Assembly: GCA_037968395.1 (NCBI GenBank)
Contig: JBBKVK010000357.1
Span: 6,981-70,980 of the forward strand
Source of the DNA: JADKBO01 sp037968395
GTDB lineage: Bacteria > Bacteroidota > Bacteroidia > Chitinophagales > Saprospiraceae
Length of the DNA: 64,000 bases
Reading direction: 5' to 3'
Within the stretch, counting starts at the first letter, position 1. Each line of letters opens with the position of its first letter. This document shows, one piece after another, positions 18,399-27,881 of the stretch. A program made the translations under genes and the position numbers. Below the pieces are notes generated by a model, which was not told the origin of the DNA, ran no database searches, and saw nothing but the letters and a program-made list of their open reading frames with translations.

Positions 18399-21300
18399 CT
18401 ACAACTTTACAAATTTAGATTGAGCCACAACTTGGCCAATTTGATTGTATCCTAATAAAATGTATGCTCCATTTTGTAATTGTGATACATTTAATGAGAT
18501 ATCACTATTATTACTATTAAATGTAGATCCAAGTCTTTGTCCATACATAGAATAAATTTCTATCTTAGTTAAATCACTTGTGTTTCTTATAGTCAATACA
18601 TCATTAACAGGATTTGGACTTATAGATAACTTTTCAATAGTTGGATCATTAGTACCTACGATTTCTCCACAATCTCCACCATCTACTTTCACATTATCAA
18701 AATAGTAAACTACATCCGCAGTAGGTAGGTTTTCGATATCCCAAATCAATGTAAGTCTTGCATATTGCCCAGCTGGGTCAATTGGAGTAGGCGAATTAGC
18801 AAAATCAAATGACAACTCTTCCCACTCATTTGCTTTTGTATTAGTTACGGTATTGTCACCTGACCCACCAGGAAAACCTTCGACTAAAGGAAATTCTACC
18901 TTCATAGTAACTGCTCCTACTTTAGGAGACAGCACTTGCATTTTCAGCACAGTGTTACTACTAAAATTGATGTATGATTCTAGGTTGGTAAACATCCCTT
19001 GCCATGGTTGTTCGCCTGTAGCTTTTTCTGTTGCCTTACCTACTTTATCTGATAAGTTGATTCCACTTTTATTTGGATTATCAACTAATTCAAATCCCCC
19101 AGAGTTATCTGCTGGAAAATAATTCCATACTGAAGAAGTAAATGCTGCGTCATCAAAATTCATAATACAACTATTATACGGTGCATGTGCCCATTTAAGG
19201 TTGTCAATAATATAGTTTTCATCAGGCCCCGAGTCTTTTCCTCCATTAAAAAAGAAACATACTTTTCGATAGTCATTGCCAGCTTCTGCAGAAAAGTCCG
19301 CTGAAATTTTATTCCATTTTCCTGCTTCTGGCACTTCAGTCCAAAGTTCTTTAGCTGGACTTGTTCCACCTTCCAATTTCAATAATAATGGTGAATTTGC
19401 AATTGGCGATAATACTTGAAGTTCTAATTGATTAAAAACTTCTAAGTCGATGCCATCTGGAAATTCTGTACACAAAGCACCCCAAGGTTCATTCGCTTGT
19501 TCTTTGTAAAGACCAACTTTTGTCGAAGCATTACCGGTCGTGTTAGGATTATTCACTACTGATAGTAAATCCGAGCCAACACTAAAGTCGTAATTTCTTT
19601 GACATTCAAAATCGTCAATGATGTTTAAAATTGCTACGGCGTTTTCACAAGGATCAACAGTCGCTTCTGATTGCGTTAAATTATCAAAATAAAATGTTGC
19701 ACCTTGTTCTGCTACGTTTGGATTAAAAATTAACTTCATTGCTGACCAATCTGAAGTTGCATTAAATTCTGCAAAGTTGAAGGACACCTTTTCCCACTCA
19801 CCTGGAGTTTTAAGGTCTCTTGTTACTTCTTTATTACCATCAGTTACACTTTCTAATTGCATAGTGACATTGGTACTTCCAGCTGGAGCTAAAATATCTA
19901 AATTATATTGTGCTTTTACTGAAATATCAATAAACCCTGGTGCTACCGCTGCGACAGTAGAGAATGGCGAAGAACCTTTCTTGTATTCCCCAACTTTAGA
20001 CGATGCATTGATGCCTGTTGTCAAAGGGTTATCTACAACTGCAAATACACCATGAATAGCTGTCAACTGGTCAAGAGGCTCCCAAGGTAATGCTGCCCCA
20101 TTTTCGAAGTTTTCAAGGTCAGAAGTTGTCTTTTCTCCAAATCTGATCTCATCAATAAAGTATTCATCTCCTACTTCTGGCAGATTGCCTGCATTGAAGA
20201 AAAGGGCAATTTTTTTATGGTTATTAAGCTCCTCCGAACTAAAATCAACACTGTAATCTATCCATTGTCCCGCTTCTGTAACATCGACCCAGACTTCTTT
20301 AGCTGGTGAAGTACCGCCTTCTAGTTTAGTCAAGACTCGAGTAACCTTTGGCGACCAAAGTTTAAAGTTCAATTGATTATTTACACTAAAGTCGATAGGG
20401 TTTTGATGATCAATTACAAGTGCTGCCCATTCTTCCATCAACGGATCAACATATTTGCCAACCATCGAACTTCCATTTACTGCATTTGGAGCAGGGTTAG
20501 CAATTACACTTATGCTGTCCCACCCATTTGTATAAGTAGCATGTCTATTACATTCGTAGTCATCAATGATAGTTACATCTTTAACAACATTCGTACAAGC
20601 ACCAGCAGATACAGCATAAATATTGTCAAAATAATAATCATCCATGCTAGTCTCGACACCTTGGTCAAAGAATATGATCGCTTTGTTTAAGTGAGTATAA
20701 CTAGCTTCTTCTGAAAGGTCAATCGTATATTCTTGCCACTGATTTGCAAGTCCAATATTGACGACTTTTTCTACAGCTGGCCCTCCTGCACCCTCTAGTT
20801 TAAATAAAAACTGAGTGGCTGCTGTAGCGTTAACACTTATCTTTAATTGATTTAATACACTAAAGTCAAAGGGAGTAGTACGTTCAGCTATTAACAAGCT
20901 ATAAGAATGAGCTCCAGACTTAGTATATTTACCACAATTGGCAGAATCATTAACTTTATTAGGCATTGGGTTTGCAATTGGTGCATCTAAAACACCATCA
21001 GCTCCTACCCAGCCCATTTCATTACCTGTCTCAAAAGTCTCATAGACTTGAATGGCTTCTTTAGCTACTATATCATCTATATAGAATGTGCCTGCTGTTG
21101 GTACAACAAATGGATCAAAAGAAACTAGAAACTTGTCTAATGTAGTAAGTCCCGCAGCTCCAGAAAAATCCACAGTATAATTTACCCATGCATTAGCTTC
21201 TGTAATATCTATAAATTTTTCAACTGCAGATCCACCGCCTTCCATCTTAAATAAAAGTCTGCTAGGAGCATACGGTGCCCATATTTTTATAGTAAAAAGG

Positions 21301-21566
21301 TTATTAGTGCTAAGATCTGCAGGAGCAGTCAAAGTGCCTAAAGCGAAATTAAAGTCTCCAATTCCATCATTAGTAAATTGTCCAACAAAATCACTTCCAT
21401 TTACAGCATCTTTTGAAGGATTATCTACAACACCATCATATGCGATACCATTTAAGGCTTCCCAAGTGATTAAGGCACCTCCTTCAAAGTCTTCGTAAAC
21501 AGTCTGTGCTGTTATTATCTGCGTAATGAATAGAAAAAATAAAATAAAATGTGTGGCTCTTTTCAT
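18399..21566 (-). CDS. Six-module secreted surface protein with T9SS sorting domain
   Basis: 1055-residue exported protein (signal peptide to about residue 20, ends ITAQ). It holds six tandem beta-rich modules of about 150-165 residues. Each runs: a DFE/DYE-type start, VDNPxxxxVNxSxxVGxY, an internal W or F, LEGGxSPAKE-like, a WxxYxVDFS line, and YYIDDI/YFDNI at the end. The modules begin near residues 24, 172, 330, 495, 650 and 805. The C-terminal about 80 residues are a T9SS type A domain (LSISPNPVNDVLTI ... GAYILLGYNQIGQVV). No catalytic domain is recognised. The modules resemble carbohydrate-binding beta-sandwiches, so a surface glycan-capture role is inferred from shape and position between the regulator and susC. 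Confidence 0.72.
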   Translation of the reverse strand: MKRATHFILFFLFITQIITAQTVYEDFEGGALITWEALNGIAYDGVVDNPSKDAVNGSDFVGQFTNDGIGDFNFALGTLTAPADLSTNNLFTIKIWAPYAPSRLLFKMEGGGSAVEKFIDITEANAWVNYTVDFSGAAGLTTLDKFLVSFDPFVVPTAGTFYIDDIVAKEAIQVYETFETGNEMGWVGADGVLDAPIANPMPNKVNDSANCGKYTKSGAHSYSLLIAERTTPFDFSVLNQLKISVNATAATQFLFKLEGAGGPAVEKVVNIGLANQWQEYTIDLSEEASYTHLNKAIIFFDQGVETSMDDYYFDNIYAVSAGACTNVVKDVTIIDDYECNRHATYTNGWDSISVIANPAPNAVNGSSMVGKYVDPLMEEWAALVIDHQNPIDFSVNNQLNFKLWSPKVTRVLTKLEGGTSPAKEVWVDVTEAGQWIDYSVDFSSEELNNHKKIALFFNAGNLPEVGDEYFIDEIRFGEKTTSDLENFENGAALPWEPLDQLTAIHGVFAVVDNPLTTGINASSKVGEYKKGSSPFSTVAAVAPGFIDISVKAQYNLDILAPAGSTNVTMQLESVTDGNKEVTRDLKTPGEWEKVSFNFAEFNATSDWSAMKLIFNPNVAEQGATFYFDNLTQSEATVDPCENAVAILNIIDDFECQRNYDFSVGSDLLSVVNNPNTTGNASTKVGLYKEQANEPWGALCTEFPDGIDLEVFNQLELQVLSPIANSPLLLKLEGGTSPAKELWTEVPEAGKWNKISADFSAEAGNDYRKVCFFFNGGKDSGPDENYIIDNLKWAHAPYNSCIMNFDDAAFTSSVWNYFPADNSGGFELVDNPNKSGINLSDKVGKATEKATGEQPWQGMFTNLESYINFSSNTVLKMQVLSPKVGAVTMKVEFPLVEGFPGGSGDNTVTNTKANEWEELSFDFANSPTPIDPAGQYARLTLIWDIENLPTADVVYYFDNVKVDGGDCGEIVGTNDPTIEKLSISPNPVNDVLTIRNTSDLTKIEIYSMYGQRLGSTFNSNNSDISLNVSQLQNGAYILLGYNQIGQVVAQSKFVKL

Positions 21567-21870
21567 TTTAATAAGTTTTAAGTTATTTAAGATATTGGTT
21601 AAAATATTCTGCTAAACTAATGATTATTAATGTTGAAATTTCATTTAATCTCTAAAATTTAATCTTATATCACCTCACTTTTACCTCATCATTGAAAGCT
21701 GTATCGTTTAAATACAACATCATATTTTTTATTTAAATATGTATATCTATTGTATATTATTGATTTTAGTTGATTTTTTTCAAAAAAATAAAATATTAAA
21801 CTACCTCACTTCTTAAAATATACAGCTCTCAAATATTTTTATAAATATCACTGGATTAAATAGGACTGTA
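21567..21870. promoter_or_regulatory. Upstream region of the six-module gene with short repeats
   Basis: 304 bases without a gene. ACCTCACTT occurs at 21672-21680 and 21803-21811, with a partial third copy (ACCTCAT) at 21683-21689. GAAAGCTGTA at 21695-21704 is inverted at 21821-21830 with one mismatch. These are candidate operators for the regulator encoded just upstream. No TAnnTTTG box was found on the minus strand. Confidence 0.35.
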
Positions 21871-24528
21871 TCATAGTTTAAATATGAAATCTGACAGAGA
21901 AACAACTGAAGGTACTTCCAATTTTTTTCTTAGTCTGTATCGTTTGTTTTCAGTTGATCGAACAGAAATATTCATTAAAGGGGCAATTTCCTTAGAACTT
22001 AGATTCATTTTTATATAGGCAGCCAACCTTAATTCACTGGATGATATTTCTGGAAAATTTGTTCTAAGTGTTGCTAAAAAATCTTTGTGAACTTCAGCAA
22101 AATTCTTTTCAAATATCTCCCAATCGTGATCACTGTTTATATTGTTTTCGATAAGGTGAACTATCCTTTGGTTTGAAATTTTCTCCGTCTTTTCATGTTT
22201 ACTGTCAGAATCATGAATTAATTGTTTTAATTCATTGAGCATCTTATTCTTTTGGACTATTGTCATTGTTCTATTAGCCAACATTTTAGATTTATGTAAC
22301 AAATCTATTTCAAGGTTATCTGCTCTGACCTTTAACCTTTCTTTCTGGACTTCCTTTTCCTTTTCTACCTCCAACTTTTGGAGTTCTTTCTCCATTTTCA
22401 GTTTCGATTTTCTATTTAAGAACAATACAAGTGATATAAAAAAAAGTAAATACAATACTAACCCTTTCCATGATTCGTACCAATTTGGTTCTATAGTCCA
22501 CTTTAAGAGACTTCTCTCATCCCCATTTGATTTTATCCATAATGTATATTCTCCATGTTTTAGGTTTAAGAAGTTTAGCTTACCATTAGCAGGCAATAGT
22601 CTCCATTCGTTATCCCAAGGCAGTAGTTTATACTGGATATTATCATTTAAAGAATAAGAGTTGTCAGATTTTAAGCAGATTAATATGTCATTTTGGTATG
22701 GTTCTAAAGAGTTAGAAACTAGATTATCAAAAGAAACTCCATTTACAGTAACATAATCGACTTCTAATTGTGCAACTTCAATATTTCCTAATTCGTTGAG
22801 TAACTTGTAACCTTCATCAAAGCTTACAATCATTTTTTTCGTAGAACCTTGTTTAATTTCATTGTAATTATATTCTCCACGGTTTAGGTTTTCGTAAATT
22901 ATTCTAGCTTTAATTTCACTAAAATCATCAACTTTTAATAATCTTGACTTTTCTTCCTTATCGACGGTCTGGATAATCCCTTCTCTGTATCGATAAAGTA
23001 AATTATTAGAGTATATGTATATTTCTCCAAGATAATTAAGCAAACTCGGTTTATTAATGTCTTGTCCCTCTACTTGTTGCGTGATCTTAGAAGAAATCAC
23101 TTTTGTAAAATTCTCCGATAAATCAATATCGTAAATGCCAAAATAAGTATGATAACCAACTATTGTATGATCATTTAAAACAAATTTTTCTAATAAAACC
23201 TCACTGTCCTCTATCTTAATAGTACTTATCTTTTGGTCATTATACTTTATTAAATATAACCCTCTATAAGTAGATTCTATCAAAGTAGAATCGTTTATTT
23301 TTTGGAAGCACAAGCCTCCAGATTCACTCGAAATTTGTCTAAATCCATTTCCTTCTATTATAAATGTCCCATTGTTATGTCCACAAATTAGATTATTACC
23401 CATCTCTGCAAATGACCAAACTTGTCCTTGGGAGTTTCTAATTAACTCAAAGGAACCATTTGTCGTTTTCATAAAAACACCTTGATTAGTACCTAAGTAC
23501 ATAGCTCCTTTATGATTAATACTAGCATATACGGTTCCTAGTTTTCCTTGTTTGTCATAATAATATCTTTCTGGCTCACTTAGTTTTATTAGATTAATAC
23601 CTTTGTCCAGCCCGACCCACAGGTCGCCTTTCTTACTTTCGTAAAGGGCCAAGACAGTATTATTCGAAAGTCCATTTGATTTATTAATATGAAAGAGTAC
23701 TTGAAACTTATCATCTAAAACATACAACCCATTTAGGATTGTCCCTATTACATAACCACCAGTTTTTAAACGGATAACTCGATTAATTTGATCTTCTTTT
23801 AGAGCACTAACAATATCCGTTTGTATAGGATCCACAATATTAGAGTTTAATAAAAACAAACCATTAAACTGTGTAGCAATTAAGGTCTCAGATGAGTTAG
23901 TACCTTCTAGTACTGCTGCCACTTTAACTTTATTAGCAAACTGATTCGTTACTTCAATTGGGGTAAAACTTCCATCTAAAAATTTCATTATTCCTCCGGA
24001 TATTTTTGGAATAAAAAACTCATTATTGACTGCATTACCAAGCATGATGTTTTCTGGTGGAAGGTACTTGAATACTGTACTATAATCGTAAACATAAACA
24101 TCTGCAAAAGACTGAAAAACAATCTGTTTTTCATCTCCATACATAGCCCATATTTCTTGTCCGCTTTGCGATAATATAGAGTCTGCCAAGGGCACTAAAG
24201 TTGGTTTATTCCTTTGTGAGTTATCTATATACCCAAAAAATTCGTAGCCCGCTACATAGGTTTTGCAATCAGAGCCTACAAAAATAGTCCTTGGTCTTTT
24301 GTTATGAGGGAGTTGGACCAATTGCCAACTTAGCCCATTAAAAATTAATACTCCATTAGAATTAGCAATATAAGTTAACCCATTACAGTCTTGATCTATA
24401 TCCCAATTTTGAGATGCGGCATTATAATCTTTAGTATCATAGGCAACAATAGCTGGCACCTCCTGAGCATTAAGAATTATGCTTCTTATAAAAATGATTG
24501 AAAATATTAGAACTTTTATACTTGACAT
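21871..24528 (-). CDS. Propeller-sensor LuxR-type transcription regulator of the sugar locus
   Basis: 885-residue single-chain membrane regulator. Signal peptide, then Reg_prop beta-propeller repeats (about 25-600, e.g. NGLSNNTVLALYESKKGDLWVG), a Y_Y_Y domain (about 605-690, KLLPWDNEWRLLP), one membrane helix at about 690-712, a coiled coil (about 712-775), and a C-terminal LuxR-like helix-turn-helix: FPEISSSELRLAAYIKMNLS, then KEIAPLMNISVRSTENKRYR. No kinase or receiver is present, so signal passes directly from periplasmic sensing to DNA binding. Position at the head of the locus suggests it senses glucan oligosaccharides. ATG start. Confidence 0.85.
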   Translation of the reverse strand: MSSIKVLIFSIIFIRSIILNAQEVPAIVAYDTKDYNAASQNWDIDQDCNGLTYIANSNGVLIFNGLSWQLVQLPHNKRPRTIFVGSDCKTYVAGYEFFGYIDNSQRNKPTLVPLADSILSQSGQEIWAMYGDEKQIVFQSFADVYVYDYSTVFKYLPPENIMLGNAVNNEFFIPKISGGIMKFLDGSFTPIEVTNQFANKVKVAAVLEGTNSSETLIATQFNGLFLLNSNIVDPIQTDIVSALKEDQINRVIRLKTGGYVIGTILNGLYVLDDKFQVLFHINKSNGLSNNTVLALYESKKGDLWVGLDKGINLIKLSEPERYYYDKQGKLGTVYASINHKGAMYLGTNQGVFMKTTNGSFELIRNSQGQVWSFAEMGNNLICGHNNGTFIIEGNGFRQISSESGGLCFQKINDSTLIESTYRGLYLIKYNDQKISTIKIEDSEVLLEKFVLNDHTIVGYHTYFGIYDIDLSENFTKVISSKITQQVEGQDINKPSLLNYLGEIYIYSNNLLYRYREGIIQTVDKEEKSRLLKVDDFSEIKARIIYENLNRGEYNYNEIKQGSTKKMIVSFDEGYKLLNELGNIEVAQLEVDYVTVNGVSFDNLVSNSLEPYQNDILICLKSDNSYSLNDNIQYKLLPWDNEWRLLPANGKLNFLNLKHGEYTLWIKSNGDERSLLKWTIEPNWYESWKGLVLYLLFFISLVLFLNRKSKLKMEKELQKLEVEKEKEVQKERLKVRADNLEIDLLHKSKMLANRTMTIVQKNKMLNELKQLIHDSDSKHEKTEKISNQRIVHLIENNINSDHDWEIFEKNFAEVHKDFLATLRTNFPEISSSELRLAAYIKMNLSSKEIAPLMNISVRSTENKRYRLRKKLEVPSVVSLSDFIFKL

Positions 24529-24608
24529 TGGAAGGTGATCTGACTACAATAATAATCTAAAAAACCGAATCAGTAAAATATTTAGCGAATACTGTGACTG
24601 GTAGTCAG

Positions 24609-26021
24609 TTAAAAATTAAATGCCCCTTGAAAATACAAGCCACTCTCTCCAAGTCGATTAAAATTATATTCAAGACTTAGCTTGTAGTTATTATAGATTA
24701 ACATATCAATCCCTGGACCACCTCCTATCTGCCATACATTGGATAAAAAATTATTTTCATAGTAAGTAGGCTCATTTACAAATCCAAAATCTAATGAAGC
24801 CCTTAGCCATGCAGTAAATGGAAATAAGTCAAATTGCTTTATAAACATATACTTTGATACATCAAATACATTATCATAAAACCTAAACTTAAAGTCAGTT
24901 CTTGTCAGAAAAAAATCTATGCCGTCTACTACATATAATTCATAACCCCTCACTTCGTCCCCATATCCCAGGCCTGAGTTATTACCAAAACCAACTTTGT
25001 TTCTATTTAAGTTTATTTTGCCTTTTACCCTACCACCATAAACCAAGTTATTTGATAGCTTAAAATATTTTTCAAACCCACCAGAGATACTTAAATTATC
25101 AAAATCGTCAAAAATTCCGAAACCTTCCTTCTTTATATTTAAGAAGAGTAAGTATCCTCCTTCTGGATATGTTGGAAATACTCTTTTATCATACTGAAAG
25201 TCATACTCTGCATAAAAGAACTTTATTTGGTTCTTTCCATCTAAAAAATAGTTAGGGTTTAATCCTTTAGCGATCGTGTCATCTATTTTATTATCATGAT
25301 ACTCAAGCCTAAAACTATGATAACTATATGCATTTGATCTATTGGAAAGGGAAAGGCCAGCTCTAAACCTTGTCACTATGACCCTTTCATCAGGATGTTG
25401 ATAAAACAAGCTCTTATTACCCTCAGTAATATATCCTGTTTCTTTTTTAGTACTGTAAAACAGCGAGCCACCTAACCCCCATTGGCCAATAAAATATGGA
25501 TAGTTATATACAGCTTCATATTTCTTAGTATAGCCACTTTGATATTTTAATTTTAATCGATCCTTATGCCCTGTTAGGTTTAAGTGGTCTAATCTAACTC
25601 CATAATTAGTCCTACTAAAATCAAACCTGTGTTCCTTCCACCAAACATTAAAACTCCTATCTGCATATTCCCAGATGACTGATGGATAGATATACCAATT
25701 TTCCTTTAAATCAATTAAAATGGTCAATGTTCCAGACGAGGTATCCCACTCTTTAATATTAATGGTAACAATGTTGAATAGTCCGGTACTTAATAGTCTC
25801 TTTTGATTTCTTTCGATTTCTTTTCCTAAGGCAGATAGGCTAATTGTATCCCCAATAGCTATATCAAGTTCTCTAAAAATAACACCATCTTTAGTAATCT
25901 TATTACCTATGAACTGGATGTCTTTAACGATAACACTCTGACCTGTAACGCTGGTATTAACAATGAAGCAAAATGTTATTATGCTTAAAGTTTTATATAC
26001 AAGTTTCTGACAAGGCACCAA
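24609..26021 (-). CDS. Outer-membrane POTRA / surface-antigen (BamA-like) protein
   Basis: 470-residue outer-membrane protein: signal peptide (about 1-28), one POTRA-type domain (about 30-105, VKDIQFIGNKITKDGVIFRE ... GTLTILIDLKENW), then a beta-barrel of the Bac_surface_Ag (D15) type with many alternating aromatic strands, ending in GLYFQGAFNF with C-terminal Phe. One POTRA is fewer than the five of BamA, so it is an Omp85 relative of unknown substrate rather than BamA itself. Start is TTG or the following GTG; no ATG is available. It lies 30 bases after obg. Confidence 0.75.
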   Translation of the reverse strand: MVPCQKLVYKTLSIITFCFIVNTSVTGQSVIVKDIQFIGNKITKDGVIFRELDIAIGDTISLSALGKEIERNQKRLLSTGLFNIVTINIKEWDTSSGTLTILIDLKENWYIYPSVIWEYADRSFNVWWKEHRFDFSRTNYGVRLDHLNLTGHKDRLKLKYQSGYTKKYEAVYNYPYFIGQWGLGGSLFYSTKKETGYITEGNKSLFYQHPDERVIVTRFRAGLSLSNRSNAYSYHSFRLEYHDNKIDDTIAKGLNPNYFLDGKNQIKFFYAEYDFQYDKRVFPTYPEGGYLLFLNIKKEGFGIFDDFDNLSISGGFEKYFKLSNNLVYGGRVKGKINLNRNKVGFGNNSGLGYGDEVRGYELYVVDGIDFFLTRTDFKFRFYDNVFDVSKYMFIKQFDLFPFTAWLRASLDFGFVNEPTYYENNFLSNVWQIGGGPGIDMLIYNNYKLSLEYNFNRLGESGLYFQGAFNF

Positions 26022-26050
26022 AATATTTGGAGTTATTATAAAAGTGATGA

Positions 26051-27049
26051 TTAAATGTCTTGGTTCATGATCTCCCAGAGCAAATCTTTGAGTTCTTGTA
26101 ATCCATATCCAGAAACGGAAGATATAAAGACGTAAGGTATGTTGACTTTTATTTGAGAATCAATTAACCCTCTTAATTCATCATCTAACATATCTGCCTT
26201 AGTAATAGCCAAGACTTTTGCTTTATCAAGTAACTCTGGGTTATATAATTCCAATTCAGTTAATAGGATATTATAGTCTCTATTTATGTCTTCACTATCA
26301 CAAGGAATCATAAACAACAAGGTACTATTACGCTCAATATGTCTTAAAAATCTAACACCAAGTCCTTTACCTAAGTGGGCATCCTCAATGATACCTGGAA
26401 TGTCGGCCATGATGAATGACTTCAGCCCACGGTGATTTACAATACCTAGGTTAGGTACCAATGTTGTAAAAGCATAACTAGCAATTTTGGGCTTAGCTGC
26501 AGTGATTGAGGATAATAAAGTAGACTTACCTGCATTTGGAAAACCCACTAATCCAACATCTGCTAGCAATTTTAATTCTAATATTTTCCATTCTGTCAAT
26601 CCAGCTTCTCCAGGTTGAGCATATCTAGGAGTCTGATTGGTTGGAGATTTAAAGTGGGCATTACCCTGACCTCCTCGTCCACCAGCAGTAAGTATTATCT
26701 CTTCGCCATCTTCTTTGACCTCACATTCTATCTCACCAGTTTCAGCATTTTTGGCGATAGTACCTATTGGTACTTCAAGAATGACGTCTTCACCATAAAG
26801 TCCACTACTATGCATACCTGTTCCATGCCCACCGTCTTTGGCAATCACATGTTTCCTATATTTTAAAGGTAGTAACGTCCACATTTGCTTGTTACCTTTT
26901 AATATTATGTGACCTCCTCTACCACCATCTCCACCATCTGGACCACCCATTGCAGTCCTTCTATCTCTCAATAAATGGGCAGACCCGGCTCCACCTGCTC
27001 CACTTCGGCAGCAGAGCTTTACATAATCTACAAAATTTTGATCCGCCAT
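26051..27049 (-). CDS. obg: GTPase Obg/CgtA
   Basis: Ribosome-assembly GTPase, 332 residues. Gly-rich Obg fold at residues 1-158 (GAGGAGSAHLLRDR, GGPDGGDGGRGG, AGGRGGQGNAHF), G domain from 160 with P-loop GFPNAGKST (169-177), DIPGIIEDAH (switch II) and ITKADM (NKxD-type). It lacks the extra C-terminal OCT domain, as is usual in Bacteroidota. ATG start. Follows adk at a 38-base gap. Confidence 0.96.
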   Translation of the reverse strand: MADQNFVDYVKLCCRSGAGGAGSAHLLRDRRTAMGGPDGGDGGRGGHIILKGNKQMWTLLPLKYRKHVIAKDGGHGTGMHSSGLYGEDVILEVPIGTIAKNAETGEIECEVKEDGEEIILTAGGRGGQGNAHFKSPTNQTPRYAQPGEAGLTEWKILELKLLADVGLVGFPNAGKSTLLSSITAAKPKIASYAFTTLVPNLGIVNHRGLKSFIMADIPGIIEDAHLGKGLGVRFLRHIERNSTLLFMIPCDSEDINRDYNILLTELELYNPELLDKAKVLAITKADMLDDELRGLIDSQIKVNIPYVFISSVSGYGLQELKDLLWEIMNQDI

Positions 27050-27087
27050 GTTATTCTAAAATAATTACTTAATTAGTCTGTGTAAGG

Positions 27088-27666
27088 TTAGGAATTATAC
27101 CCATCAATAACCTTACAAAGCTTGTCAAATATTTGATCAATTGTTCCAACTCCTTCTATAGTTGTTCCCTTATCCTGATGGTTATAAAAATTAAATACTG
27201 GAGCTGTCTCTTTGTTATAAATTTTGATCCGATTTCTAATAATAGATTCATCATTATCATCAGCTCTACCTGAAGTCTTACCTCTATTGAGTAGTCTAGC
27301 TACCAATTCTTCTTCATTTACATGCATAGCAATAAGTCCTGAAATACTTTGGTCAAGCTCATCCATTAATTTATCAAGAGCTTCTGCTTGAGGTATTGTT
27401 CTAGGAAACCCATCTAAGATGTACCCTTTTACATCAAGATTAGCCATGACTTTATTCTTAAGCATTCCAATTGTAACTTCATCAGGGACTAACTCGCCTT
27501 TAGACATGTACTCTTTAGCCTTGATACCTAGAGGTGTATCATTGCCCATTTCATATCTAAATAAATCTCCTGTAGATATGTGTAATAATCCATATTTTTC
27601 AACTAGCTTTTCTGCTTGTGTTCCTTTACCTGAGCCAGGCGGCCCGAATAAAACTATATTTATCAT
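27088..27666 (-). CDS. adk: Adenylate kinase
   Basis: Converts AMP + ATP to two ADP. From the chosen ATG the protein is 192 residues, with the P-loop FGPPGSGKGTQ (Gly8-Gln17), STGDLFRYEM, DGFPRTIPQAEALD and LLNRGKTSGRADDND with a short lid, as in other Bacteroidota. A longer frame reaches a TTG at 27696, but that leader overlaps a TAACTTTG promoter box, and MINIVLFG is the normal Adk start. Confidence 0.96.
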   Translation of the reverse strand: MINIVLFGPPGSGKGTQAEKLVEKYGLLHISTGDLFRYEMGNDTPLGIKAKEYMSKGELVPDEVTIGMLKNKVMANLDVKGYILDGFPRTIPQAEALDKLMDELDQSISGLIAMHVNEEELVARLLNRGKTSGRADDNDESIIRNRIKIYNKETAPVFNFYNHQDKGTTIEGVGTIDQIFDKLCKVIDGYNS

Positions 27667-27693
27667 AAAATTCTTTTGATTTACGTAGGGTGG

Positions 27694-27701
27694 CAAAGTT
27701 A
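27694..27701 (-). promoter_or_regulatory. Bacteroidota -7 box for adk
   Basis: TAACTTTG on the minus strand, 28 bases before the adk ATG; it helps to decide that start. No -33 TTG at the usual spacing. A second possible box (TAATTTTG) is at 27786-27793. Confidence 0.45.
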
Positions 27702-27881
27702 ATGATTACCATCGAATTAAGTAACTTATCCTAAAAAGAGTTCCACAATATCTTAAAGGTGATATAAAAAGTAGTATTTAAAGAGCAAAATTAATAATTA
27801 TGCGTTAAATTATAAAGAAAAAACGCTTTATGGTTTCTTATAAAAACAAACCAGCGAACTAGCCATAATGCTTAAAAACAC

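Noticed and set aside
22235..22657. 140-codon plus-strand frame inside the propeller regulator
   Set aside because: Opposite strand of the coiled-coil and Y_Y_Y region; Ser/Phe-rich shadow.
24540..24608. 8-base inverted repeat CTGACTAC/GTAGTCAG between the regulator and the POTRA protein gene
   Set aside because: Short stem with a 53-base loop and no U-tract; not a convincing terminator.
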